The translations under genes were made by a program, and so were the position numbers. A stretch of DNA of 64,000 bases from CBFGTV01 sp965652145 (lineage in GTDB: Bacteria > Bacillota > Clostridia > Peptostreptococcales > Natronincolaceae): NCBI GenBank assembly GCA_965652145.1, contig CBFGTV010000004.1, positions 24,296 through 88,295 on the forward strand, written 5' to 3'. This document shows, piece after piece, positions 15,263-23,511 of the stretch; position 1 is the first letter of the stretch, and every line of letters starts with the position of its first letter. The notes below the pieces were generated by a model. The model had not been told where the DNA came from and did not search any database. It saw nothing but the letters and a program-made list of their open reading frames with translations.

Positions 15263-16264
15263 TTAAAATTCATAAAGCACAGCAGAAATATTATATCCTG
15301 AACCAACAGAAATGAAAATTACCCTTGACCCAGCGCCTATCTTTTTATTCTCTAAAGCATGCCTTAAGGCGATTATAGGACTTGTACAGCCGGTATAGCC
15401 GTATTGATCGCCAACGAAGGTGATTTTGTCCTGGCTTAGGTTCATTTTTTCGCAGGCACCAAGAATAGCAGTCTTGGAAAACTGAGAAAAGATAAAATGA
15501 TCAATATCCTCTATTTTCAATTGGTTTTTAGATAAAAGCAACTGAATGGTTCTTGTCCATTCATCGGCTAAAAAGCTAAAATCAAAAGGGACATTCCCTG
15601 CCATTTTCATTTCAGGCTCTACGTCATCACGATGAATTTTAGAAAGGCCGCACATTGGATTTTGTACAGTATGATGGAATTCGGAATTGGTAATATATTG
15701 AGAATCAACAAAGCCCCGGGGCTGGTTTTCCACTTTGTTTTCCAAAATAACAGCGGCACTGGCGTCTCCAAAGGTACCATAAAACATGGGGTCCCTTTCA
15801 GAGGCGAGGGGTGTAATTAAAATGGCCCCTACCACAAGGGCATACTTAATTTCTGGATTTGTTTTCATATTTCTAGACACCTGATCAATGGCCGTAATCA
15901 TACCGGTACAGCAGCCATTCATATCATATGTAATATGGGCATTTTTTGCCTTCAAAAAATGATGAAGCTTTAGTGCATTGGTTGGAATCGTATATTCGGG
16001 AGTTTCAGAAACAAATATAATCATATCCAGCATATCTGTGGTAATGCCTGCCTTTTCGATGGCTTTTTTTGAGGCTTCCACAGCCATTTCAATGGCATCT
16101 GTATCTGGATCGGCCAGTTGCCTGGTTTCTCTGCCCAGATGATCGAACATTTTGGCAATATCAATGTTTTGCTTTTTAAAATGTTCAATATAGTAGTCAT
16201 TTTTAACGACCTTGGTGGGATGATAGGTACCGACACCGATAATGTTAACATTTCTATGTTCCAT
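15263..16264 (-). CDS. Ketoacyl-ACP synthase III-like protein with atypical active site
   Basis: A 333-residue thiolase-fold protein of the FabH/KAS III type. The nucleophile region 'YDMNGCCTGMITAID' places Cys119 at the active-site position, and the C-terminal 'GSGYNISAVLYEF' is typical. The usual catalytic His of the 'HQAN' motif is replaced in 'HFIFSQFSK', and the Asn of 'GNTS' is replaced in 'YGYTGCTS'. A normal decarboxylating FabH is therefore unlikely; an acyltransferase or other condensing role is possible. ATG 16264 has GGAAAGGGAG 8 bases upstream; an in-frame extension to 16405 has no ribosome site. Confidence 0.8.
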   Translation of the reverse strand: MEHRNVNIIGVGTYHPTKVVKNDYYIEHFKKQNIDIAKMFDHLGRETRQLADPDTDAIEMAVEASKKAIEKAGITTDMLDMIIFVSETPEYTIPTNALKLHHFLKAKNAHITYDMNGCCTGMITAIDQVSRNMKTNPEIKYALVVGAILITPLASERDPMFYGTFGDASAAVILENKVENQPRGFVDSQYITNSEFHHTVQNPMCGLSKIHRDDVEPEMKMAGNVPFDFSFLADEWTRTIQLLLSKNQLKIEDIDHFIFSQFSKTAILGACEKMNLSQDKITFVGDQYGYTGCTSPIIALRHALENKKIGAGSRVIFISVGSGYNISAVLYEF

Positions 16265-16340
16265 TCCACATACTCCCTTTCCTTGTCTAATTTTAATAGT
16301 TTGTGCAGCAGTTAGTCGTATTTTGTAAATTATAATATAA

Positions 16341-16369
16341 ATTTTACATAATTTTAAATATATTGTCAA
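16341..16369 (-). promoter_or_regulatory. Sigma-A promoter of the KAS III-like gene
   Basis: On the minus strand: TTGACA (16369-16364), 17-base spacer, TAAAAT (16346-16341). Confidence 0.7.
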
Positions 16370-16490
16370 ATTATTACTTAAAAATAGTACATTAGACCTA
16401 TCCATTGCTTTGGGGTTTATCGATAAAGATGCTTCTATCCCCTTGAATTTCTATGTCATAGAGGATAAAATAGCTTTAGGAGTGATGTAA

Positions 16491-17612
16491 ATGAAGAAAA
16501 AAAAGCAGATACAGGTACATAATAAAACAGATCGCCCCGATAATATTGTACAAAAGGAACACCAAATCATTGAGACCGTTTTAGAAATCGAAGCGCAGCT
16601 TCCGGATTTTATGGCAGATTTTTTCCTTTACCTTAAAAATGCTGTGGCCCTTTCTACCCGCCTGGCCTATCTGCAGGATATTCTTTTTTTCTGCCGTTAT
16701 TTGACAAAGGAAACCAAATTAACTGCTGCAGAGAACCCAAAGGATATTACACCGGATGAATTTAACCAAATTACAGCTAAGGATATTAATCGTTTTATTG
16801 GTGATTTTTGTACCCGTTATATGATTAAAAATGATACTGCTGTAAAGATAATGGAAAATCATAATCGAGCCTTGGCCAGAAAGCAATCCTCCCTTTCGGT
16901 ATTATTTAAGTATTTATATCGTGATGAGATGATAAAAAATAATATCACCGACGGCTTTAATCCCATTCGATTGCCCAAGCCTCAGCCTGACGCCATTAAG
17001 AGGCTTGAGATTGATGAGGTGGCAAGATTATTGGATTTAGTAGAAAATGGTGAGGTTTTTACTGAAAAGGAACGTGCCTATTGGCAAAAAACCAAATATC
17101 GTGATCGAGCCATTTTAATGCTGTTTGTTACCTATGGACTTCGATTAAGTGAGCTGCAGCAGCTGAATATTTCCTCCTTTAATTTTAGCCGTGGTGAATT
17201 TCGTATTTATAGAAAGCGGGGAAAAGAGGTTTTAATGCCAACAAACCGGACCTGTGAAAGGGTGATCAAGGATTACCTGGAATTGGAACGGCCTACCCCT
17301 GATCAAGAGGATCAAGACAGCAAGGATGCCCTTTTTTTATCTATGCAGCGAAAACGAATGACGACCAGAGCCATTCGAAATCTTGTGAAGAAATATACGG
17401 CCTATGTTTTAGAAACGACTCCAGATAACGGTTACAGCCCCCATAAGCTAAGGGCTACAGCAGCCACTTCCCTTATCCAACAGGGCTTTTCAATTTATGA
17501 TGTTCAGAATTTGTTAGATCATGATAATGTTACGACTACTCAACTCTATGCCGCCCATAAAAAGAATGTTAAGCGGGAAATCGTCAAGAATTTTGAATGG
17601 ATTGATGAGTAA
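16491..17612 (+). CDS. Tyrosine recombinase/integrase, XerC/D-like
   Basis: A 373-residue site-specific recombinase. The N-terminal SAM-like core-binding domain (about 40-150) includes 'LKNAVALSTRLAYLQDI'. The catalytic domain has Arg in 'TYGLRLSELQQLNI', His-x-x-Arg in 'YSPHKLRATAATSLIQQ', a second His in 'LLDHDNVTTT' and Tyr in 'QLYAAHKK'. The 'LLGH' Gly is Asp here. It is longer than XerC/D (about 300) because of the N-terminal extension. ATG 16491 has AGGAGTGATG upstream. No phage or att repeats are visible, so a chromosomal housekeeping role next to lexA is likely. Confidence 0.88.
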   Translation: MKKKKQIQVHNKTDRPDNIVQKEHQIIETVLEIEAQLPDFMADFFLYLKNAVALSTRLAYLQDILFFCRYLTKETKLTAAENPKDITPDEFNQITAKDINRFIGDFCTRYMIKNDTAVKIMENHNRALARKQSSLSVLFKYLYRDEMIKNNITDGFNPIRLPKPQPDAIKRLEIDEVARLLDLVENGEVFTEKERAYWQKTKYRDRAILMLFVTYGLRLSELQQLNISSFNFSRGEFRIYRKRGKEVLMPTNRTCERVIKDYLELERPTPDQEDQDSKDALFLSMQRKRMTTRAIRNLVKKYTAYVLETTPDNGYSPHKLRATAATSLIQQGFSIYDVQNLLDHDNVTTTQLYAAHKKNVKREIVKNFEWIDE

Positions 17613-17633
17613 GCAAGAAAATTCAACTATTTA

Positions 17634-17647
17634 CGAACAAACGTTTG
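17634..17647. promoter_or_regulatory. LexA (SOS) box of lexA
   Basis: CGAACAAACGTTTG matches CGAAC-N4-GTTCG with one mismatch. It overlaps the -35 of the lexA promoter, as expected for autoregulation. Confidence 0.8.
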
Positions 17648-17673
17648 AGAAAAGCCAGTTGATATGGTATAAT
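17645..17673 (+). promoter_or_regulatory. lexA promoter
   Basis: TTGAGA (17645-17650), 17-base spacer, TATAAT (17668-17673), 38 bases before the lexA start codon. Confidence 0.75.
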
Positions 17674-17711
17674 ATAGGAAATAATTCTTGAAATAAGAGA
17701 GGAGCACTTCT

Positions 17712-18341
17712 ATGTATGAAGATCTGAGTAATAAGCAAATAGAAATTTTACGGTATATGAAGGGGCAGATTAGTGAAAAGGGATACCCACCTTCTGTTCG
17801 GGAAATTTGTGAAGCCGTGGGCCTTCGCTCTACCTCCACTGTTCATGGTCACCTGGCCAAGCTGGAGGATCGAGGCTACATCAGACGAGATGCCACCAAG
17901 CCCCGGGCCATTGAAATTCTATCAAATGACAATGAATATCCCCACATTCAAAAAAATAAAGAAATGATTCATGTTCCCATTATTGGCAAGGTCACTGCGG
18001 GGCAACCTATTCTGGCAGTAGAAAATATTGAAGACACCTTCCCTATGCCTATTGATTTTGTTGATGGAGGAAATGCCAATCTATTTATGCTCTCTATCGA
18101 GGGAGAAAGTATGATTGAAGCAGGGATTATGGATAAGGATTATGTGGTCGTACGTCAGCAATCGATAGCTAACAATGGCGATATTGTGGTGGCCCTGATT
18201 GGTGAAGAAGCCACTGTTAAGCGATTTTACAAGGAAAAGGGGCAATTTAGGCTACAGCCTGAAAATAGCCTAATGGATCCTCTGATCGTTAATGAGGTCA
18301 CAATCCTTGGAAAGGTTGTTGGCGTTTTTAGAAAAATGTAG
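17712..18341 (+). CDS. lexA: SOS repressor LexA
   Basis: A 209-residue repressor and self-cleaving protease. The N-terminal winged helix 'GYPPSVREICEAVGLRSTST' (about 24-43) binds the SOS box. The cleavage site is the Ala-Gly pair in 'GKVTAGQPI' near residue 96. The catalytic Ser is in 'IEGESMIEAGI' and the Lys in 'EEATVKRFY'. RecA filaments on damaged DNA trigger autocleavage. Its own promoter carries a LexA box; matching boxes lie before the 29947 small gene and dinB in this window. ATG 17712 follows AGAGGAGCA. Confidence 0.97.
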   Translation: MYEDLSNKQIEILRYMKGQISEKGYPPSVREICEAVGLRSTSTVHGHLAKLEDRGYIRRDATKPRAIEILSNDNEYPHIQKNKEMIHVPIIGKVTAGQPILAVENIEDTFPMPIDFVDGGNANLFMLSIEGESMIEAGIMDKDYVVVRQQSIANNGDIVVALIGEEATVKRFYKEKGQFRLQPENSLMDPLIVNEVTILGKVVGVFRKM

Positions 18342-18376
18342 TTTCTGGAAGAGCCTCTCTATTATAGCTACAATAA

Positions 18377-18419
18377 AAAGCCTCAGCACAATGGGTGGTA
18401 CCATTCGTGCTGGGGCTTT
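18377..18419. terminator. Bidirectional terminator between lexA and the PLP-enzyme gene
   Basis: A 13-bp stem (18377-18389 with 18407-18419, one G-U) is extended by five inner pairs. On the minus strand GGCTTTTTATTG follows, a good terminator for the 18440-19717 gene. On the plus strand GCTTTA follows. Confidence 0.75.
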
Positions 18420-18439
18420 AACTATTAGTGATTTTATAG

Positions 18440-19717
18440 TTATTCTAAGGACAGTATATTTCTCAAAGCCATCAAGGCCCCCAGCTTTGAATGCTCATAG
18501 GTGAGCCCTCCTTGAAAATAGGCTACATAGGGAGGCCTAATGGGAGCATCGGCACTTAGTTCAATGGATGAGCCTTGAACGAAGGCTCCAGCAGCCATTA
18601 TAACCGGCGCGTCGTAGCCCGGCATGGCCCATGGCTCTGGCTTTACGTAGGAATCCACAGGGGCTGCCGACTGAACCCCACGGCAAAAGGCCACCACCTT
18701 TTCTTGGCTTCCCAGCTGAACAGACTGAATGATGTCGCTTCGTTGATCCTCAACTCCAGGTCTGACCTGGTAACCCGCTTCGTGAAACAGCTTGCCGCAA
18801 AATACGGCACCCTTCATGGCTTCACAAACGATATGGGGTGCTAAAAATAGTCCCTGAAACATCCTTCGTGATTGATCGAAGGTTAAGCCACATTCCTTAC
18901 CAATTCCGGGGGAGGTTAAACGGTCAGCAACGGCATTGATCAGGCTCTTGCGGCCAACTATATATCCCCCTGTCAAAGCCAGTCCCCCGCCTGGATTTTT
19001 TATTAAGGAGCCTGCAACAATATCTGCCCCCACTTCTGTCGGTTCCTTTTCTTCTAAAAATTCTCCATAGCAATTGTCAACCATACAAATAACATTGGGG
19101 TTAATTTCCTTAACCAGTTGGACAATTCTATGGATGACAGAAATGGTTAAGGCGTTGCGAAAGCTGTAGCCGGTAGAACGCTGTATATAAACCAATCTGG
19201 TTTGGGGGGTAACAACCCTTAATATTTCTTCAAAATTGATTTCGCCATTCTCTAAAAAATCAACCTGTTGATAAGTAATACCCAGCTTTAAAAGACTATT
19301 GTGATAATCACCTCTAATTCCAATCAGTTCATCCAGGGTATCGTAGGGCTTGCCCGTTACTGAAACCATATGATCCCCTGGGCTTAATATACCCGACAGT
19401 GACAGGGTCAGGGCATGGGTGCCATTGACAATGATGGGGCGAACCAGGGCATCTTCTGCTGAAAAAACCTTGGCATAGACCTCCTCGAGCTTGTCCCTTC
19501 CCAGATCATTGTAACCGTAGCCGGTGGTCCATTGAAAATGCTGGTCGCTTAATCGGCACGACTGCATTGCCTTCAAGACCTTATATTGATTATGGGCCTT
19601 AATATCCTCGTATCTTTCAAAAATGGGCTTTAATGACTTCTCTATTTTTTCCGCCCTTTCAACAAGAGCTGGGGGTATCTGAAACAGCTCCGTTAATATA
19701 TTATTGTTAATGGACAT
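18440..19717 (-). CDS. Aluminium-resistance-family PLP enzyme (methionine gamma-lyase-like, YnbB type)
   Basis: A 425-residue PLP-dependent enzyme related to Bacillus YnbB and cystathionine lyases. The N-terminal half has 'YGYNDLGRDKLEEVYAKVF' and 'PIIVNGTHALTLSLSGIL'. 'ICMVDNCYGEF' is followed by the PLP-lysine region 'DIVAGSLIKNPGGGLALTGG' near residue 245. Family members are annotated as aluminium resistance proteins, without a well-defined substrate. In Bacillus, ynbB also lies near spoVK and hfq. ATG 19717 has AAAGGAGG upstream and directly follows the small gene's stop codon. Confidence 0.88.
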   Translation of the reverse strand: MSINNNILTELFQIPPALVERAEKIEKSLKPIFERYEDIKAHNQYKVLKAMQSCRLSDQHFQWTTGYGYNDLGRDKLEEVYAKVFSAEDALVRPIIVNGTHALTLSLSGILSPGDHMVSVTGKPYDTLDELIGIRGDYHNSLLKLGITYQQVDFLENGEINFEEILRVVTPQTRLVYIQRSTGYSFRNALTISVIHRIVQLVKEINPNVICMVDNCYGEFLEEKEPTEVGADIVAGSLIKNPGGGLALTGGYIVGRKSLINAVADRLTSPGIGKECGLTFDQSRRMFQGLFLAPHIVCEAMKGAVFCGKLFHEAGYQVRPGVEDQRSDIIQSVQLGSQEKVVAFCRGVQSAAPVDSYVKPEPWAMPGYDAPVIMAAGAFVQGSSIELSADAPIRPPYVAYFQGGLTYEHSKLGALMALRNILSLE

Positions 19718-19915
19718 TTATTTTTTTCCTCCTTTGTGATGATGGTACTTATTACAAATAGGGCATTGATTGTGCTGAAAATAATCTATTTTCATTTGAA
19801 GGGGAACATAGCTCAAGGCCTTGTTGTATCCTTCCCTGTTGCCCACCCTCCGGCCAAAGCCATAGCCTAGTAATAGAAAAATTAAATTGACAATAATCAT
19901 GACTCCATATAGCAT
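19718..19915 (-). CDS. Small membrane protein with Cys/His tail
   Basis: A 65-residue protein. One transmembrane helix (about residues 4-20) is followed by 'GRRVGNREGYNKALSYVPL', then a C-terminal 'CPICNKYHHHK' that could bind zinc. ATG 19915 has AGGAGGGG upstream and the stop abuts the next start, so it is translated in an operon. I do not recognise the family; its setting between a membrane protein and the YnbB-type enzyme is the only clue. Confidence 0.7.
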   Translation of the reverse strand: MLYGVMIIVNLIFLLLGYGFGRRVGNREGYNKALSYVPLQMKIDYFQHNQCPICNKYHHHKGGKK

Positions 19916-19925
19916 TATACCCCTC

Positions 19926-20483
19926 CTAGTACTGGCAATACAAGTAATTTATCATAAAGGCTGCCGGCAGGACGATAAAGGTGTTCATCCAGTTGATGAT
20001 AAAAACAGTAATAAGCAGTATGATAGAAAAAATCATAACTTCTCCCCTGCCAAAGCGAAGGCAGTAATTGTGATAGCCATAGATCTGATCATATTCCATA
20101 TCAAATAAGTCATCCACCAACTGGATCAAGAAAATGATCAGCAGGCCATGAAGGAATTGGGTAAAGGGAATTAGAAGCAAAGAAATTCCCAATATCAATA
20201 GGTTTTCCTGGTAGGCCTTAAGCTTTAGGGGCAGCATTTGTCCCTTCATAGGAAACATTCCTATGATATAGGCCGAGGCAAAGAGGCTAAAGCTGTAGGA
20301 GGAGTCCAACAACATGGCCACGCCAAAGAAAAGCAGGCAATAGGGTAGCTTATAGCGTCTAAGCTCCCTTAACACTTTGAGGGTGGCTGGTGGTTGATCC
20401 TGGTCTACTTCATCATCCAACAGCTTTATTACCAGGCCTGTCAAAATCACTGCTAAGTACCGCTTAAATATTTCTGCCCACAA
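19926..20483 (-). CDS. Polytopic membrane protein with Asp-rich motifs
   Basis: A 185-residue, strongly hydrophobic protein with about five membrane segments. Two acidic loops stand out: 'KLLDDEVDQD' near residue 20 and 'LVDDLFDMEYDQ' near residue 130. The second resembles the NDxxDxxxD motif of UbiA-type prenyltransferases, but the protein is far shorter than those (about 290), so the similarity may be chance or a reduced relative. Start is TTG 20483, 6 bases after GAGGTGA and inside the end of the GTPase gene (20-base overlap), suggesting translational coupling. Confidence 0.65.
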   Translation of the reverse strand: MWAEIFKRYLAVILTGLVIKLLDDEVDQDQPPATLKVLRELRRYKLPYCLLFFGVAMLLDSSYSFSLFASAYIIGMFPMKGQMLPLKLKAYQENLLILGISLLLIPFTQFLHGLLIIFLIQLVDDLFDMEYDQIYGYHNYCLRFGRGEVMIFSIILLITVFIINWMNTFIVLPAAFMINYLYCQY

Positions 20484-21069
20484 ATTGCTTCACCTCTCTA
20501 AACCCTAAGGAATTAACATTTGACAGGGGAATGATATAGGTATTGGGATACCGATTCTGGATGATTCTCAGGCCTTCCTGAGCCATGGGCAAATCCATTT
20601 TATTGGCTAAAATACAATATCCTCCCCGTAGAATACCATAACGATTGATTTGATCGTCTATTTGGGTCAGGCCCAGCTCCTGCCTTTGGGCCACCAGGGG
20701 GGCATCCAGCAGATGAAGCACTGCCTTGGCCCCTTGAATACTTTCAAGGGTTAAGGCCATGGACTTTCTAATATATTCGTCTTCATGGATACCGTCAATG
20801 ACCCCGCCGGTATCTAAAAGCTTCAGCTCCTTCGTGCCTTTATAGACAGGAAGCTGCAGCTCGATTTCACAAATTTCCTTTGTTTTAAAGGGTGACTGAC
20901 TAATCAAGTATTTTTGAGCCAGTTCCAGCTGATAAGCTTGTCTTTTTATTTCACCATCTGGACTTTTAAAGGTCAGCAGACATTTGGTAATACCTAAATA
21001 ACCAGCAAAGCTAAGAAAAAATGAAGTTTTTCCAACATTGGGCTTTCCAATTAAAATACAGCTAGTCAT
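20464..21069 (-). CDS. Small P-loop GTPase (Era/Obg-like)
   Basis: A 201-residue GTPase with G1 'LIGKPNVGKTSF' at the N-terminus, G3 'LLDTGGV' near residue 105 and G4 'LANKMDLP' near residue 155. It lacks additional domains. ATG 21069 is preferred to ATG 21081 because GGTGA lies 5 bases ahead. In Bacillus the equivalent position between spoVK and ynbB is held by the HflX GTPase; this protein is shorter and different. It probably works with the membrane protein encoded by the overlapping next gene. Confidence 0.8.
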   Translation of the reverse strand: MTSCILIGKPNVGKTSFFLSFAGYLGITKCLLTFKSPDGEIKRQAYQLELAQKYLISQSPFKTKEICEIELQLPVYKGTKELKLLDTGGVIDGIHEDEYIRKSMALTLESIQGAKAVLHLLDAPLVAQRQELGLTQIDDQINRYGILRGGYCILANKMDLPMAQEGLRIIQNRYPNTYIIPLSNVNSLGFREVKQFVGRNI

Positions 21070-21138
21070 TCCATTCACCATCCGATGGGATTAAGGGTAT
21101 ATGCTAAATCATATGCTGTAAAAAATAAAACCATGACA

Positions 21139-22086
21139 TCAAAGAGGCTTCTCTTCCAATGTAAAGTCTTCCCTTAGGAGGATCATTAAGTCATCAAGGG
21201 AACAATGGGTTTTATCCTTTAATCTAACTGCGTGTCGCCGTATAGCCCTTTCAATTAGATTTCGAACCAGCCTGGCATTACCGGAATGAATGCCCTCCTG
21301 TATTCTTTTTTGTGATAACAATGAATACAGTTTTGCCCTGGCAGATTTAGACAGGGTATATTCCCTAGATTTTATCATGGTTTCAGCAATTTCCACCAGC
21401 TCTTCTATGGTATAATCTTGAAAATCCATATGAATGGGAAAGCGTGATTGTAGACCTGGATTAATTTTTAGAAAATGATCCATTTCCTCCTGATAACCGG
21501 CTAAAATTAATATAATTTCATCCTTATGGTCCTCCATAGCCTTCACCAGGGCATCGATGGCCTCTTTTCCAAAATCCTTCTCCCCTCCCCGGGCAAGGGA
21601 ATAGGCTTCATCTATAAACAATATGCCCCCTAGGGCTTCCTTAACCTGTTCCCGTACTTTTTGAGCTGTATGGCCAATATATTCTCCTACTAGATCAGCC
21701 CTTTCAACTTCAATTAAATGGCCCTTTTCCAATACACCCTTGGCCTTAAAAATTCTACCCATTATTCGTGCTACGGTGGTTTTGCCGGTACCGGGATTCC
21801 CCTTAAAAATCATATGTAAAACTAAAGCATCGGCATTTAACCCCTGGGCCCTTCTCTTTTCTTGAATATCGGTATAGGCTAAAATCTCTTCCACCAGCTC
21901 CTTTACCTTTTTCAGGCCTATTAATGAGTATAGGGAATGAAGGGCCTCCTCAAGGGTCTCCTGGGGTGCCTGCTCCTTTGGTCTGGAGTTGATGATTAAT
22001 TCATCGAAAAATTCATTGGTAGAGAGATTTCCTGTGGCTAGGGAGTGGTATTTGCCGGTAAAACGACTGACATTATTTTTTTTCAT
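21139..22086 (-). CDS. spoVK: Stage V sporulation protein K, AAA+ ATPase
   Basis: A 315-residue AAA+ ATPase of the CbxX/CfqX group. Walker A is 'FKGNPGTGKTTVARIMGRIF', Walker B is 'GILFIDEAYSLARG', and 'GNARLVRNLIERAIRRHAVR' carries the sensor 2 Arg. SpoVK acts in the mother cell during spore maturation in Bacillus. ATG 22086 has AGAGGTGA 8 bases upstream; a GTG 12 bases earlier overlaps that site. Two terminators separate it from hfq, so it has its own promoter, perhaps one used only in sporulation. Confidence 0.9.
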   Translation of the reverse strand: MKKNNVSRFTGKYHSLATGNLSTNEFFDELIINSRPKEQAPQETLEEALHSLYSLIGLKKVKELVEEILAYTDIQEKRRAQGLNADALVLHMIFKGNPGTGKTTVARIMGRIFKAKGVLEKGHLIEVERADLVGEYIGHTAQKVREQVKEALGGILFIDEAYSLARGGEKDFGKEAIDALVKAMEDHKDEIILILAGYQEEMDHFLKINPGLQSRFPIHMDFQDYTIEELVEIAETMIKSREYTLSKSARAKLYSLLSQKRIQEGIHSGNARLVRNLIERAIRRHAVRLKDKTHCSLDDLMILLREDFTLEEKPL

Positions 22087-22176
22087 GTCCTCAATCACCT
22101 CTAAATAGATGCTATTCTATCTTATTCAAAATGAGGCAAAAAAATATTTAAAAGCCAGCCGATTCCTTACAAAAAA

Positions 22177-22214
22177 CAAAGTCTTCCTTTGGAAGATATA
22201 AAGGAAGACCTTTG
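22177..22214 (-). terminator. Second terminator between hfq and spoVK
   Basis: Arms 22177-22190 and 22200-22214 form 14 bp with one bulged base. On the minus strand TTTGTTTTTTG follows. Confidence 0.75.
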
Positions 22215-22242
22215 TTGAAATCTATATAGGATAGATTATAAA

Positions 22243-22268
22243 AAAATTCCCCATTTTAGGGGAATTTT
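22243..22268 (-). terminator. hfq terminator
   Basis: A 10-bp stem (22243-22252 with 22259-22268) lies 2 bases after the hfq stop, and on the minus strand runs into TTTTTTT. Confidence 0.85.
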
Positions 22269-22270
22269 CA

Positions 22271-22510
22271 CTAGCCTTGGTTTTTAACGGTTTGGGTTAG
22301 GTTTACCGTTGTTGAAGGAGAGATAGTTGACACCGCATGCTTATAGATCAGCTGCTGCTTGCCGTCGGTATCCAGTACAATAGTATAATTATCAAAACCC
22401 TTAACAAAGCCCTTTAACTGGAATCCATTCACTAAATATATCGTGATAGGAATATTTTCCCTTCTAACTTGATTTAAAAATACATCCTGTAAATTAATTG
22501 TATTTTTCAT
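22271..22510 (-). CDS. hfq: RNA chaperone Hfq
   Basis: A 79-residue Sm-like protein. Sm1 contains 'QDVFLNQVRRENIPITIYLVNG' (split by the usual loop) and Sm2 contains 'LIYKHAVSTISP', with the conserved Tyr-Lys-His triad that forms the proximal uridine pocket. It forms a hexamer that binds small RNAs and A-rich sequences. It follows miaA after 38 bases, the conserved order in Firmicutes and proteobacteria. ATG 22510 follows GAGGAGGCCACCCC. Confidence 0.97.
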   Translation of the reverse strand: MKNTINLQDVFLNQVRRENIPITIYLVNGFQLKGFVKGFDNYTIVLDTDGKQQLIYKHAVSTISPSTTVNLTQTVKNQG

Positions 22511-22548
22511 GGGGTGGCCTCCTCAAAATTTAATAGATCTTTATAATT

Positions 22549-23496
22549 CTATTTATTCGATAAGAAGTTGAAATGTCCTTCAACCTCTTGCATAATCTCT
22601 GCAAATAATTTATCTTTATTTTGAAATTCAGAAAGGTTATGCCACTTTATTGTTTCGTATCTTTTAAACCAAGTAAGTTGTCGTTTGGCATAACGTCTGG
22701 TATCTCTTTTTAAAATCTCTACTGCCTCCTCAAGGCTCATTCTACCCTTTAAATAGTCTATAATCTCTTTATAGCCCAGCCCCTTAAGGGCCGTCAGGTC
22801 CTCTTCATAGCCTCTGTTTAACAGATTTTGAACCTCTTGTACTAATCCCTGTCGGAGCATTAGATCAACCCGCAGGTTAATTCTTTCATATAATTCTGGT
22901 CGATCTCTGGTTAGACCGATGATCAGACTGTCATAGGCATCCTCAAGGGGGATATCCCTTCGGAAATCTCCCATTTGTTGTCCCTCAAGATTCACCTCCA
23001 ATGCACGAATAACACGCTTGATATTATTTGGATGAATCCGTTCCGCAGCCTTGGGGTCCATAGCCCTAAGCCTGTTGTGCAGGTGTTCTGCTCCCTGCTC
23101 CCTGGCCTCTGCCTCCAGCTGATGACGAAGCTGCCAATTAGATACACTGCTGGTGAAATCCATCTTATACAAAAGAGAATTAACATAAAGGCCCGTTCCC
23201 CCTGCCACAATGGGAAGCTTCCCCCGTTCAGCCAGAGTATGAATCAGGGACTTGGCCCTTCTTTGAAATTCAGCTACTGTAAAGGGCTCATCGGGTTCGA
23301 TACAATCCATTAAATGATGGGGAATTCCCTGCTGTTCCTCAAGGGTGGGCTTGGCTGTCCCAATGTTCATATAACGATAAATTTGCATTGAATCTGCTGA
23401 AATAATTTCTCCATCTAATTTTTTAGCCAGGTAAATTGCCGTATCGGTTTTTCCCACGGCTGTAGGCCCAACCACAAACAGCACCTTTTTTTTCAA
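22549..23496 (-). CDS. miaA: tRNA dimethylallyltransferase MiaA
   Basis: A 315-residue enzyme that adds dimethylallyl to N6 of A37 in tRNAs reading UNN codons. The P-loop 'VVGPTAVGKTDTAIYLA' is at the N-terminus. 'SADSMQIYRYMNIGTAKP', 'HHLMDCIEPDEPFTVAEF' and 'VAGGTGLYVNSLLY' are family hallmarks, and 'RRYAKRQLTWFKR' contacts tRNA near the C-terminus. The start is probably TTG 23496, with AGGGGAG 8 bases ahead; GTG 23505 overlaps that site. Its product is the substrate of MiaB, encoded 4.7 kb upstream in the same orientation. Confidence 0.95.
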   Translation of the reverse strand: MKKKVLFVVGPTAVGKTDTAIYLAKKLDGEIISADSMQIYRYMNIGTAKPTLEEQQGIPHHLMDCIEPDEPFTVAEFQRRAKSLIHTLAERGKLPIVAGGTGLYVNSLLYKMDFTSSVSNWQLRHQLEAEAREQGAEHLHNRLRAMDPKAAERIHPNNIKRVIRALEVNLEGQQMGDFRRDIPLEDAYDSLIIGLTRDRPELYERINLRVDLMLRQGLVQEVQNLLNRGYEEDLTALKGLGYKEIIDYLKGRMSLEEAVEILKRDTRRYAKRQLTWFKRYETIKWHNLSEFQNKDKLFAEIMQEVEGHFNFLSNK

Positions 23497-23511
23497 GGGC
23501 TTCACTCCCCT

